From: JBLHKE01 sp047619485
GTDB lineage: Bacteria > Verrucomicrobiota > Verrucomicrobiia > Verrucomicrobiales > DEV007
Assembly (NCBI GenBank): GCA_047619485.1
Contig: JBLHKE010000012.1
Coordinates: forward strand, 1 to 28,065
DNA length: 28,065 bases
Reading direction: 5' to 3'
Made by a program: the position numbers and the translations under genes. Below, piece by piece: positions 1 to 8,305 of the stretch; position 1 is the first letter of the stretch; each line of letters begins with the position of its first letter. The notes under the pieces were generated by a model. That model saw nothing but the letters and a program-made list of their open reading frames with translations, was not told the DNA's origin and made no database searches.

Positions 1-2788
1 TCACTTTGGTTGCGCCGTAACAGCCCGGACCGACACAGCCAGCTGAGCATTTGGTGATCGGGCGAACGGGTAATTTGCCGTCGTCATTGCCAAACGGGCT
101 CTTGCTAGATTTCCACACGGCGTGCGCTTGCTCGTCGGTAGATCCAAAGTCTGGTTGGAACCACTCCTCCATGTCTTTTGGGACAGTCACTTTGCGGTAA
201 CGGGTGATGAGCTGGTCAAACGGCACCTGCTCGGCAGGGATCGGATCGAAGGTGTGATACCCCCACCTTGCGTCGCGCAGGTCGGCGAACATCTTCCAGC
301 CGAACTCCCCCTGGCCAGCGCGTGCGTAGAGGGCTGCCAGGCCATCTATCGCATCGCGGCTCCCGCCGGGGCGTTCCGATTGCACCTCAGCTGCGGCGAG
401 CGCTCGAAGGGTTTTGCGGTTCTTGCCGACGAACTCAGGGATCAGTTCATCTTTGATGATCGGCTTGATCGCGGTTTTTAGGTCTGTGCCGAACTGGCTG
501 GGATCCGCGTTGAGGAAGTACTGCTTGTAGGGCAGGATCTCATCGGGGTGCCGCTCGCGGGCGATGACGTAGAGCGCGTCCAATCCGCCGGGGACCTCGG
601 CCAGTGAGGCGGCGATGGCTTCGAGATGGAAGTCGTAGGTAGAGGTTGTGTTGAGGCCACCGGGGGCGGTTCTCGATCCAGCGTAGCCAGTGTAGGTTTC
701 CTTTAGGGTCTCGGTGGCCAACTGCTGCACGGCCGGGCTGGCGACTTTGACTTTTGCGCGGATGCTGGTTGCTAGTCCGCGTGTGACAGAGACTCGCTGG
801 TTGGTGCGGATGAGATCACCGATGGCGGGCAACACTTTCTCGTAGCAACGGTCGTCAGCCGCAACAGGCGTCAGTGCGGTGAGCGCGGAGTTGCGTAACC
901 AGGCCTCCTCGTGCTTCAAAAAAGGGAGCAGTAGGTCGACGAGTGGCACGAGTTGATCTGCCGAGCCGGAGCCTAGGATCTGCATCGCGGCGTCCTTGAC
1001 CCACCACGATTCGTCCGGGTTCTTCACCGCTTTCACTGAGAGTTGGAAGATCTCCGGCGTGTGATGCCCAGCCTTTGCGATCGCGGCAAACATAGCACGA
1101 CGGACACGTGGGTCGTTGGATTGGAGGAACTCCATCACGAGGTGCGGGCGTAGCTTGCCGCCGGGTTTGCGCCAGCCGATGTAGCCGCTGTCGATTCCTA
1201 GAGCTTTGAATGCCGCGACGAAGCGGAGGTTGTGATCCTGGTGGTGGATGTAGCGACGGATGTCGTCGTCGCTGGGTTGATCCTTCCCATGGAACCAGCG
1301 GAAAAATGGCAGGCTGGAGTCTTCCGCCAGCGTCTCGTCCGACAGGTCCGGTTTCTTACCATCCTTGTCCGGCACCGCTTCGAGGGAGAGGAATGGGTTG
1401 TCCGCCTCGACGCCCCAGGGTTGCTTGGGCAACTGGTAGGGCTTGGAGAACTGGCTGCGTGGCGCGCCGGTGATGCGCAGCGTCTTGCGCGGGATGGTGT
1501 AGGTCAGCGGGTAGGCGATACCCCACAGTTCCTTGTCGTAGCCGCTGCCACCAAGGATGCCAAACGAGCCGTCGAAGCGGCGCGACAGGTCGTAGTGCCA
1601 CTGGCGGCTATCCATGAAATCGCGGTACTGCTTTGGCTTCTTGTCGTGCAGCAATCCCATCGCGGCGCTGCGCCAGATTTCTCCAATACCGCCGCCGGTG
1701 TGGCCGTGGAGCATGAAGCTGGTGGTGTAGAAACTCTGCATCGCGCAGGCGTCGCGCGCTCTGGCATAGACGGAGTTCTCGCCATCTGGTGTCAGCGCAG
1801 CCGCCGCCGCCATGGCGAAGGCGAGCTTGCCGTTCTTACCGTTGTCGACAAAACCGACCTCCGGGCGGTCATCGCCATAGGGGTTGCCGCCGCGGCCGGC
1901 GTAGCGGTAGAAGTGTCTCAGCGCACCGTGGAGGGCGTGATCGGGCACGTCGGCGCCGCATTCTTTGGCCAACAGCAGGAAGGTGACCACGCAGGTGCCT
2001 GAGGCGTTAAGGTGTCCTTGGCCGTAGGTGGTGAGCGCAGAGCCACGACCTGCCCACGCATCGTTGTGCTGTGATTTGACTGCGTTGTCGACCCAGCGCT
2101 GGATGTTCGCGAGGATCTCTGGGTCGCCGGTGCGCAGGTAGCACTCTGTGAGCGGGATCCCGCCGTAGCCGAGATACCACGGGTATTTGTGCGCAGGGGC
2201 TTTGCGCGCCCAGTTGCGCACCACCTCCAGGTCTTGATCCTCGCCCGTGGAGAGCAGGAACAGCATGCCGATGCCACCGAGGCCTTGGGTCGACCCCGGT
2301 TTGGAGAGATAGTCGGCGACCTGGCGAACAATCTTGTCCGACTTCGGGCAATCGAGTGGCCAGGTATTGCTGTAAGATCCTAACACTGAAACCTTCACGG
2401 TAACCGGCTCGGCCTCACCTTTGATGGCGAACTTGATCACCCCGTCACTCGCTTCTGCAGCCGCGAGAATCTGGCCAAGTTGCATGCGCGGGTCGATGTC
2501 GGCGAGCGGCTGCCCGTTGAGCGTCTCGATGATCTGACCCATTTTTAATTTCCCGGTCGCCGCGGCTGGCGAACCTTCCTCGATGTTCTTGATCCGCATG
2601 GTGAAGGCCGGTTGGAGGAGTTCGATCCCCATTCCGACCGGACCAAAACGGTCGATCGATTGCAGCGATTTGGTTTCGCTCGGGCGGGTTGAGAACAGAG
2701 CCGGATCTTTGTAGAACGAGTTTTCGGCTCCAGCGGCTAGTCCATAGCTCAGGCTGAATGCCAGAATTGTTCGTCTTGTAATACTCAT
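1..2788 (-). CDS. Secreted PDZ / DUF6288-type alpha-toroid and HEAT-repeat protein (3' end missing)
   Basis: The minus frame is open from an ATG at 2788 to the left edge, giving at least 929 residues with no stop. The N-terminus MSITRRTILAFSLSYGLAAG has a twin-arginine-like start, a hydrophobic stretch and a small-residue cleavage zone, so export is likely. Residues about 48-125 read as a PDZ domain (a GxGIELLQ carboxylate-loop-like segment, then the usual GSPAAATGKLKMGQIIETLNG pattern). Residues about 150-450 contain repeated Gly/His-rich helical segments (GQGHLNASGT, GHTGGGIGEIW), as in terpene-cyclase-like alpha/alpha toroids and the DUF6288 family known from Verrucomicrobiota. Residues about 545-665 look like HEAT repeats (DPRVRRAMFAAIAKAG, EAWLRNSALTAL). 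Function unknown; probably a periplasmic or surface protein that binds or processes peptides or polymers. The DUF6288 assignment is from memory of the family and is the least certain part; the reading frame is clear. Confidence 0.8.
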   Translation of the reverse strand, partial: MSITRRTILAFSLSYGLAAGAENSFYKDPALFSTRPSETKSLQSIDRFGPVGMGIELLQPAFTMRIKNIEEGSPAAATGKLKMGQIIETLNGQPLADIDPRMQLGQILAAAEASDGVIKFAIKGEAEPVTVKVSVLGSYSNTWPLDCPKSDKIVRQVADYLSKPGSTQGLGGIGMLFLLSTGEDQDLEVVRNWARKAPAHKYPWYLGYGGIPLTECYLRTGDPEILANIQRWVDNAVKSQHNDAWAGRGSALTTYGQGHLNASGTCVVTFLLLAKECGADVPDHALHGALRHFYRYAGRGGNPYGDDRPEVGFVDNGKNGKLAFAMAAAAALTPDGENSVYARARDACAMQSFYTTSFMLHGHTGGGIGEIWRSAAMGLLHDKKPKQYRDFMDSRQWHYDLSRRFDGSFGILGGSGYDKELWGIAYPLTYTIPRKTLRITGAPRSQFSKPYQLPKQPWGVEADNPFLSLEAVPDKDGKKPDLSDETLAEDSSLPFFRWFHGKDQPSDDDIRRYIHHQDHNLRFVAAFKALGIDSGYIGWRKPGGKLRPHLVMEFLQSNDPRVRRAMFAAIAKAGHHTPEIFQLSVKAVKNPDESWWVKDAAMQILGSGSADQLVPLVDLLLPFLKHEEAWLRNSALTALTPVAADDRCYEKVLPAIGDLIRTNQRVSVTRGLATSIRAKVKVASPAVQQLATETLKETYTGYAGSRTAPGGLNTTSTYDFHLEAIAASLAEVPGGLDALYVIARERHPDEILPYKQYFLNADPSQFGTDLKTAIKPIIKDELIPEFVGKNRKTLRALAAAEVQSERPGGSRDAIDGLAALYARAGQGEFGWKMFADLRDARWGYHTFDPIPAEQVPFDQLITRYRKVTVPKDMEEWFQPDFGSTDEQAHAVWKSSKSPFGNDDGKLPVRPITKCSAGCVGPGCYGATKV

Positions 2789-2965
2789 AGTGTCGAATCG
2801 CTGTTGCGAGCGCTCAGCGTCCATCGCCACCACGCCAACATCAATGAAAATTTCCCGAAACTATGCGGCGTACACGCGCGCGCATTTGCGTCAGCAACAC
2901 GGTCCGCACCCAACCTCGAGGCGTCCTGAAAAATAGGGCTCGGGGAGTCGGGCGGTGCCATTTGA

Positions 2966-2990
2966 ACTAGCCCGGGCTAGCAGGGCTAGT
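2966..2990 (-). terminator. Hairpin just downstream of the secretin gene
   Basis: Two perfect 8-bp arms, ACTAGCCC at 2966-2973 and GGGCTAGT at 2983-2990, lie 6 bp after the secretin stop codon on the minus strand. An alternative overlapping palindrome, CTAGCCCGGGCTAG at 2967-2980, can also form. There is only a weak T tract after it on the minus strand, so this may be an imperfect or bidirectional terminator. Its position between two co-oriented but unrelated genes fits the end of the minus pilus operon. Confidence 0.45.
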
Positions 2991-2995
2991 CGCAG

Positions 2996-5224
2996 TTATT
3001 CTACGATCGTTGGTGTCAGGAAGATGACTAACTCTGTCTGTTGCTTCGAGTCGAGTTGGCCGCGGAACACCCTTTTGAGGAGTGGAATATCCCCGAGTAT
3101 TGGAATGCCTTTCACCGATTTGGTGGTCTTGTCCTGGATCAAGCCTGCGATGACAATCGTCTCCCCATCGCGCACCCGGATCAGGGATGAGCTCTGTTTG
3201 ATGTCGAGCACAGGCGCCGTGGTGGCGCTATTGCCTCCCGCGGACTCGACACCCACCAGGCTGGTGATGACCGGGGAGACGTCTAGGGTGATCAGGTCAT
3301 CGTCAGAGATCTGTGGCGTGATTGAGAGGATGGTTCCCACGGTGATCATTTCGAACGAGGTGTTTTCGAAAGTGCCGCCGGGGCTGCCCCCATTGCCTGC
3401 GACGAAACCGCTCGAACTGCTGAAGAAGGGTTGCTCGGTCCCCACCTTGATGACCGCCATTTGGTTATTCAGCGAGCGGAGCCGTGGTTGGGAGACTGCT
3501 CTGACATTGCCCTGTTCCTTCAGCGCAATCAGGGTGGCGTTGATCTGCCCGTTTCTCTCCTGCTTCATCAGCGATGCGATGATCGCTGGGCTCCCTGGGA
3601 CAACGCCGCCCACCGGGTTCCTGATGATGGTCGAGGCGTCGATGGCGGATAGCACGCCAAGATCGGCGCGCTCGATGACGGCTGACCAGTCGACCCCCAG
3701 TTCGAATCGGCGGTTCAGCGTGACCTCGTAGATCCTCGCTTCGATATCGACCTGACGCCCGATACGCTTTTTCATTTTGGAGAGGAATTTGCCGATGTGT
3801 TCGACCGTTTGCGGGCGGTCGGTCACGTGGACGATGCCGCTCATCTTGTCGATCATTAAAGTTCCATCATCCGTGGAGAGTAGCTTGAGTTGTTCATCGA
3901 GCTCTGCCCAGAAATCGATCGAGTCCTCCTGGGTAATCGAGGTGCCTCCACCGCCTCCGCCGCCGGCACCGCCAGAACTGCCGCCACTGCCGCCACTGCC
4001 GCCACTGCCGCCACCAGAGCTCCCGCCGCCCGCTCCTCCCAGGGTTGCTGCGCTGTAGCCAGCGCCGCTGCGCACCAGCCGCGGGTAGTCGATCGTAAAC
4101 ACCTCAGTGCGCATCCGGTGAACGCGGATCAGCCGGTTGTGCTCTTCCCAATCGAAGCCGTGCGCGGCGAGGAACGCCTCCATGATCTGCTCCAAGGGCA
4201 ACGCGGAAATGTCCACGGTGATATTTCCTCGGACGTCTGGATCTGGAACGATGTTGAGCTGATTGGCACGGGCGAATAGTGATAGAGCTTCCTGGATGTC
4301 GAGATCCTGTGCTCGGAATGAGTAGAGACGTTCGCCATTCTCGCCGACCTGGGATGGCGGGGCGTTTGCCTTTGCGATCGCTGTGGGCGGCGGGATCTCG
4401 GGTGTTTCCGCAGCCGGAATGACTGGATCCGGTAGTGCTGAGGCTGGCTCCAGTGCGGCACCTGCCAGTTCGATCAGCGGCGAAAAGTCTTCGCGCTCAT
4501 TCGCTGGCGCGGAGCTTGGCTCGTCCGGCTTGTCTCCCAGCGGCGCGGAGGCTCCGGCAGGAACTGCGACAGCATCGCCCGAGTGGGTCGCAACGTCTGA
4601 AGCGATCGGCTCGACAGCAGCAGGATCGGGCTTGGATCCGGGCACGATGACATCCTTTAGAAAGGCTCGTTCTTTGGAGAGCGACGAGGTGGTTGAAGAC
4701 GGCGAAGATTCGGGACCTGATGCGAAAGTTACAGCCGCGACCGCGAGAACGGCCATTACGGAGAGAGCGCGCGCCAGCCGGAACCAGCTAAAGTTCGCTT
4801 TGTTCATTCGTTCGGAAGAGGCAGTGGAAGGCACATTTGCATGTGATTCGCAGTCGGGGTTGACCTCAGCTAACTGTGGAGATGTGATCGATTCCCCGCA
4901 GTGGCAGCATGGCCCCTCCACACCCGCAATCGATTCAGGAACCGTTAGGCCCTCAGTGCAACACGGGCATTCGAAGTATTGCCGGGCCTCGTCTGTGCAC
5001 GGTGGATCGATCGGAGGCTGCGCTTCGTCAGCAACGAGTTCGTCACGAACGAGAGTGCCCGGGGCGGTTACCTCCTGGCAACAAGATGGACACAGATCCG
5101 TGACACCCGCATACTCGAACCCGACCTCTAGAAGCTTGAGGCAATGATCGCAGTAAAACCTGATGCTATCGCAGCATTCTGCTCCATTCGGTGAGGGGTC
5201 TGTCAAAAGTATTGGTTCGTCCAT
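2996..5224 (-). CDS. MshL/PilQ-like secretin with N-terminal double zinc ribbon
   Basis: 742 residues. The C-terminal part is an outer-membrane secretin: an STN/N0 domain at about 299-370 (SFRAQDLDIQEALSLFARAN), a second N domain at about 430-510, and the secretin core with VRAVSQPRLRSLNNQMAVIK (about 575), and the signature VRDGETIVIAGLIQD ... GIPILGDIPLLKRVF near 685-725. The NNQMAVIKVGTEQPFF segment is closest to the MSHA-type MshL group. A glycine/serine linker (about 394-427) separates the N domains. Unusually, residues 1-125 carry two zinc ribbons (C25-x2-C28 with C45-x2-C48; C86/C89 with C106/C109), and the only hydrophobic helix is at about 152-168. An internal ATG at 4807 (M140) would give MNKANFSWFRLARALSVMAV, a typical Sec signal peptide, so M140 may be the start of the exported form. 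It is the last gene of the minus operon, 21 bp after the PilP-like gene, and forms the pore through which the pilus leaves the cell. Confidence 0.9.
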   Translation of the reverse strand: MDEPILLTDPSPNGAECCDSIRFYCDHCLKLLEVGFEYAGVTDLCPSCCQEVTAPGTLVRDELVADEAQPPIDPPCTDEARQYFECPCCTEGLTVPESIAGVEGPCCHCGESITSPQLAEVNPDCESHANVPSTASSERMNKANFSWFRLARALSVMAVLAVAAVTFASGPESSPSSTTSSLSKERAFLKDVIVPGSKPDPAAVEPIASDVATHSGDAVAVPAGASAPLGDKPDEPSSAPANEREDFSPLIELAGAALEPASALPDPVIPAAETPEIPPPTAIAKANAPPSQVGENGERLYSFRAQDLDIQEALSLFARANQLNIVPDPDVRGNITVDISALPLEQIMEAFLAAHGFDWEEHNRLIRVHRMRTEVFTIDYPRLVRSGAGYSAATLGGAGGGSSGGGSGGSGGSGGSSGGAGGGGGGGTSITQEDSIDFWAELDEQLKLLSTDDGTLMIDKMSGIVHVTDRPQTVEHIGKFLSKMKKRIGRQVDIEARIYEVTLNRRFELGVDWSAVIERADLGVLSAIDASTIIRNPVGGVVPGSPAIIASLMKQERNGQINATLIALKEQGNVRAVSQPRLRSLNNQMAVIKVGTEQPFFSSSSGFVAGNGGSPGGTFENTSFEMITVGTILSITPQISDDDLITLDVSPVITSLVGVESAGGNSATTAPVLDIKQSSSLIRVRDGETIVIAGLIQDKTTKSVKGIPILGDIPLLKRVFRGQLDSKQQTELVIFLTPTIVE
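3977..4012. repeat. 9-bp tandem repeat coding the Gly-Gly-Ser linker
   Basis: Four perfect copies of ACTGCCGCC lie head to tail, inside a longer imperfect run (about 3945-4035). On the minus strand each unit codes Gly-Gly-Ser in the linker between the secretin N domains. Gain or loss of a unit keeps frame, so the linker length can vary between strains without breaking the gene. Confidence 0.85.
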
Positions 5225-5245
5225 CTTGGTTGAGAAAGGCTCGGT

Positions 5246-5773
5246 CTAGGGCTCGGTGATATGATAAGCAACTCGCTGCACTGCGCGCTCGAGCCGTTGG
5301 GAAAATCGGATCACCATCTGGTGACCAGATCCGTTCAGGATGATCCGGTCGGGCAGAATTTCAGTGACTTGGAAGTCCAAGATCCGATCGCCCACATCGA
5401 CGACGCGGCCATTGATCACGGCGAGCTTGCGTCCCTTGTCGAGCCAGATAGCGCTCAGTTTCAGGTCTGGAACTTCGGATCCGAGTGCCGCGGGGTCTTC
5501 GGCTGCGATCAAGCCTTTCGCTTCCTCTGCCGGCTGCGAACGGAATGGGTTGCGCTCGGGCTGAACCGTCCATTCGGCCAGTGCGGCATCAATTCTCTTC
5601 TGTGATGACTCCGATTTTCCCTTCTTACTCTTCTCGGCCTCGGACGCTTCTTGGGCAGCAATCGCTGCCGAATAGGCACTCGGAGGTTTTTTGAGGATGG
5701 TTCGAACGACATACCCAAGTGCTAGGATCGCGAGGATCCCCACTATGAATGGATTTTGTAGTGCTTGCTTCAT
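5246..5773 (-). CDS. PilP/GspC/MshK-like inner-membrane assembly protein
   Basis: 175 residues. A single membrane helix (about 8-26, FIVGILAILALGYVV) follows a very short cytoplasmic end. Then comes an Ala/Lys/Glu-rich linker and a small beta domain at about 105-162 (LSAIWLDKGRKLAVINGRVV, then VGDRILDFQVTEILPDRIIL) of the kind found in GspC homology regions, PilP and MshK. In such systems this protein connects the inner-membrane PilN/O complex to the secretin, and the gene is 21 bp upstream of the secretin gene, as expected. The gene is preceded by a 274-bp AT-rich gap rather than following directly on the PilO-like gene, so it may have its own promoter. Family membership rests on size, topology, fold pattern and neighbours, not on strong motifs. 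Confidence 0.75.
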   Translation of the reverse strand: MKQALQNPFIVGILAILALGYVVRTILKKPPSAYSAAIAAQEASEAEKSKKGKSESSQKRIDAALAEWTVQPERNPFRSQPAEEAKGLIAAEDPAALGSEVPDLKLSAIWLDKGRKLAVINGRVVDVGDRILDFQVTEILPDRIILNGSGHQMVIRFSQRLERAVQRVAYHITEP

Positions 5774-5833
5774 TACCAGTTCACCAAAAATAGAACATCA
5801 ACGGTGGCGGATTGAATTTGAGGATTATTAATT

Positions 5834-5898
5834 TTAGAAAAATTCTAATAGTAATTAAACTTTATCATATTTTTACTATTTGGTAAAGCACTAATAGT
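5834..5898 (-). promoter_or_regulatory. AT-rich putative promoter and repeats upstream of the PilP-like and secretin genes
   Basis: The gap 5774-6047 is strongly AT-rich at 5810-5900, unlike the GC-rich genes around it. On the minus strand TTTACC (complement of 5882-5887) and TAAAGT (complement of 5859-5864) are 17 bp apart, a weak sigma70-like pair. The octamer CTAATAGT occurs twice as a direct repeat (5845-5852 and 5891-5898), and TTAGAA/TTCTAA form a 6-bp inverted repeat with a 3-base gap (5834-5848). This would allow the last two genes of the arm to be transcribed separately. Promoter call is by eye only. Confidence 0.35.
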
Positions 5899-6047
5899 CA
5901 CAGTTAGGTGTGTAACGCGTTGTGTTTATGGAGGTTCTCGGAACAAGTCTGCCGAATATTGGAAATCTAAGATCGATTTGTATTTAGCATTCGGATCTGC
6001 CAAACCGGTGGTCGTCGCGTAGCGACTGATTGAAAATAGCCAGGGGA

Positions 6048-6641
6048 TTACTCGTCGTCTTCTTTAAGAAACCAGAGATCTAACCCGATCTCAGCGTTGG
6101 TAAGGTGATTGCCGTCGCCGCTGATGATCAGACTGACAAGATCGATCCGTTTGGCCTGCTCGCCTGTCAGACTTTTCAGGAGATCCATCACATCCGTTAG
6201 ACCTGGGCCGCCGGAACTTTTGAGATCGAGGTGCCAGGTGGTCGGCGCGAGCAGAAGGGCGGTCGGGTGGCGGGGATGTGGCTTGCTTTCCCCCAGCGTT
6301 GCGTTGATTGCCATCGCGGCCACGCTTCCGGGCTGGTGGATTTCTTCAGACCAGGCGCCAGACTCGGGGCTGCCGGTTAGAAGGTGTTCATTGGTCTGCT
6401 GGAGGCGCGACTCCACGTTGGCCGCCTCCTCGTCCGACCACGATCTTTCCAGTTTTTTGACCTCGTCTTCGAGCAGCGTGATCCTGCGGATCTCATCCTG
6501 ACGCTGTCCGACAATCGGATGCCGTTTCGACCAACAATACCATTGCAAGCCCGTTGCGATGACGATGAGCACCACCATCATCAATCGGCCTTTGGGGTGG
6601 ACGACGAGGCACCTGGGCAATCTCTCTAGCAGGAGTTTCAT
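6048..6641 (-). CDS. PilO/MshJ-like inner-membrane protein
   Basis: 197 residues when started at the ATG at 6641. That ATG shares ATGA with the TGA stop of the preceding PilM-PilN gene (4-bp overlap), which points to translational coupling; the longer open frame up to 6722 would overlap the upstream gene by 85 bp and is less likely. Residues about 20-37 form one membrane helix (LMMVVLIVIATGLQWYCW), followed by a predicted coiled-coil (QRQDEIRRITLLEDEVKKLE) and a C-terminal alpha/beta domain ending in WFLKEDDE. This topology, the size and the place between PilN-like and PilP-like genes match PilO/MshJ, the partner of PilN in the periplasmic alignment complex. Sequence similarity to PilO families cannot be judged by eye. 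Confidence 0.7.
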   Translation of the reverse strand: MKLLLERLPRCLVVHPKGRLMMVVLIVIATGLQWYCWSKRHPIVGQRQDEIRRITLLEDEVKKLERSWSDEEAANVESRLQQTNEHLLTGSPESGAWSEEIHQPGSVAAMAINATLGESKPHPRHPTALLLAPTTWHLDLKSSGGPGLTDVMDLLKSLTGEQAKRIDLVSLIISGDGNHLTNAEIGLDLWFLKEDDE

Positions 6642-8170
6642 CGGATGGTGTTGCCCCTCATGACGCCTTGAATAAAGAATTGGTTCGCCTTGGCTGCGGG
6701 TGTTCCGCTCGTCGAAATCCAAGACGCTACCGAGCGCGGCGCGAAGTATTTGGTCGAGTCTTCGATCTCGAGGTAGAACGGGCCGGCCTGCAATTGCTCT
6801 GAGAAGTTTTCAAATGCCGTCTTCACCTGAGCGGGTGGTGTTTTTGCGGTCACCAGCGCCACACCTTCCAGCCGCATTTCCCATAATCCTTCGGGGGGGG
6901 CTAGGACCTTCGAACGACTCTCGGTCAGCGAATCTACCCGGTGGATTTCGATGCGCGTCAGCACGAGTTCGCGTGGCAGCGAAGCGCCAAGGTAGTTCAG
7001 CAGCCATCCGGGCACCGGGGGGAGGCGCTCTTCGACGACCAGACGGCTGATCTCCTGATTCTCCTTGAGGTCTAGGAAGCGCCGCTCGATGTCCACTTTC
7101 TGTGCCGCCAGCTGCTGCTCTTTCGACTTAATCGCTCCCAGCGCCCCGCTCGCCTGTTTGATCTGGACCTCAATGAGTCCCACGATCGCGAGCGAGAGCA
7201 GAACGAGGAGGCCAATGCTCCCGCAGCTGATGCGGACAAACAACTTTCTTCGCGGCGCGTCCCTCTGCTCGCGACTGATCAGGTTCGCCGGGGTATCTGC
7301 CGGGACTCTTGCCATCAGGCGTCCCCAAAAATTGTTGTTGTGCTCGACTGGGCTGACCTTGACGGGGAGCTCCGCCGCAAGGCCGGGGCCGCCCTGCTCG
7401 TCTTCGCCGCCCTGCATCCGTTGCATGTGCTCAGCAGCACCCTCTCCGGTAAGCCAGATGCTGTCGATGTCGCGGCCATACTGCTGGCGCAGGAAGATGG
7501 TGCTCTTGTTAAGTTCCGAATTCAGCCGCTGCGGAGAATCGCTCCAGTTGCATCTCAGCGTCCGCGCCAGAAAGAACTCGCCTCCCTTGCGGCCGATCAA
7601 CACCGAGGTCTTGTTGCCGGTGCGGGCGGCGATCATGGCGACGCCGTCATCGTCGATCGGAAGGTCCGCGAGATGTTCGCGGAGAAGGACGGTTGGCGCG
7701 ATGAGGAGAAGTAGGTGGAGTTTCGCCTCGCGACACTCGGCAATCAGTTTCTCCTGCAGCGGCCTGGGGAACAGCGAAAGCACAAGACCCTTCGATGACT
7801 TGATGGGTTCGGTATCCATCCAGGCCATGACCACCTCGTCATCGACCACTTTCAACTGGTCTACCTGGCGCTCGATGAATAGTTCCAGATCGCGCCCCTT
7901 CGCCGGTGGGGTCGCTAGCAGTTGGTGAGTCAGCCGACCGTGTTCCAATACGATCCCGAGTTTCTTCCCCTGATAACCCGTCTCCGCAACTGCCTTGCGC
8001 AAGATCGGGGCGAGCTTGAAGGATTCCGCAACCAGATCTTCCGGTTCGCCAGGACACTCCCAGGTCGCCACGCTCTCTCCTTCCCGCACGACGGCAAACC
8101 TCATCTGCTCATCTACCCAACTCAGCAGGAGGATCTCTTTTTGTGAAAACTGAGTCGGAGGTGATTTCAT
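6638..8170 (-). CDS. PilM-PilN fusion-like pilus assembly protein (MshI-like)
   Basis: 510 residues. Residues about 1-250 resemble a degenerate actin-like PilM fold (alternating strands such as GKKLGIVLEHGRLTHQL and GVAMIAARTGNKTSVLIGRK, then SIWLTGEG). A single membrane helix lies at about 312-335 (GSIGLLVLLSLAIVGLIEV), followed by a coiled-coil (KSKEQQLAAQKVDIERRFLDL) and a PilN-like periplasmic domain (PPVPGWLLNYLGASLPRELV, LTRIEIHR). In MSHA and related systems one protein, MshI, takes the place of separate PilM and PilN, joining the cytoplasmic ATPase side to the periplasmic ring. It is the first gene of the minus arm, and its start at 8170 faces the c-di-GMP enzyme across the divergent promoter region. 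Confidence 0.75.
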   Translation of the reverse strand: MKSPPTQFSQKEILLLSWVDEQMRFAVVREGESVATWECPGEPEDLVAESFKLAPILRKAVAETGYQGKKLGIVLEHGRLTHQLLATPPAKGRDLELFIERQVDQLKVVDDEVVMAWMDTEPIKSSKGLVLSLFPRPLQEKLIAECREAKLHLLLLIAPTVLLREHLADLPIDDDGVAMIAARTGNKTSVLIGRKGGEFFLARTLRCNWSDSPQRLNSELNKSTIFLRQQYGRDIDSIWLTGEGAAEHMQRMQGGEDEQGGPGLAAELPVKVSPVEHNNNFWGRLMARVPADTPANLISREQRDAPRRKLFVRISCGSIGLLVLLSLAIVGLIEVQIKQASGALGAIKSKEQQLAAQKVDIERRFLDLKENQEISRLVVEERLPPVPGWLLNYLGASLPRELVLTRIEIHRVDSLTESRSKVLAPPEGLWEMRLEGVALVTAKTPPAQVKTAFENFSEQLQAGPFYLEIEDSTKYFAPRSVASWISTSGTPAAKANQFFIQGVMRGNTIR

Positions 8171-8252
8171 TCTTATCCGGTGATGATCTGCATGTTTTGA
8201 TCTAAAAGGCGCTCGGATTCTAGAGCTTTCCAGAAACTAAGCATTCATAAAT

Positions 8253-8280
8253 TTTACAATCAATATAAATAGAGTAAAAT
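8253..8280 (+). promoter_or_regulatory. Sigma70-like promoter for the c-di-GMP enzyme
   Basis: TTTACA at 8253-8258 and TAAAAT at 8275-8280 are 16 bp apart; each differs from the sigma70 consensus by one base. Transcription would begin near 8287. This makes the ATG at 8279 (inside the -10 box) an impossible start for this transcript and favours the ATG at 8306. The surrounding 8240-8310 is AT-rich, in contrast to the flanking genes. Confidence 0.5.
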
Positions 8281-8281
8281 G

Positions 8282-8295
8282 ATTACTTCAGTAAT
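8282..8295. promoter_or_regulatory. Palindrome at the predicted transcription start (possible operator)
   Basis: ATTACT-TC-AGTAAT is a perfect 6-2-6 inverted repeat. It covers the predicted start point of the promoter at 8253-8280 and ends 10 bases before the ATG at 8306, so a bound repressor, or a small 5' hairpin, could control the GGDEF-EAL gene. No second copy was seen in the window. Confidence 0.35.
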
Positions 8296-8305
8296 TTTAA
8301 TAATA

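Noticed and set aside
1..3. TGA at the left edge as stop of the PDZ/DUF6288 gene
   Set aside because: The complement of bases 3-1 is TGA, but it is out of frame; the frame ends with a GTG codon at 4-2, so the gene continues beyond the window.
4383..5147. Plus-strand open frame across the secretin N-terminus
   Set aside because: The minus frame has ordered CxxC pairs, a membrane helix and secretin domains; the plus frame is Ser/Ala-rich shadow.
6642..6722. Upstream start for the PilO-like gene
   Set aside because: It would overlap the PilM-PilN gene by 85 bp, while the ATG at 6641 gives the usual ATGA coupling and places the membrane helix near the N-terminus.
8279..8305. Nine-residue N-terminal extension of the GGDEF-EAL protein
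   Set aside because: The ATG lies inside a good -10 element and the extension is Ile-rich and non-conserved in appearance; start at 8306 preferred.
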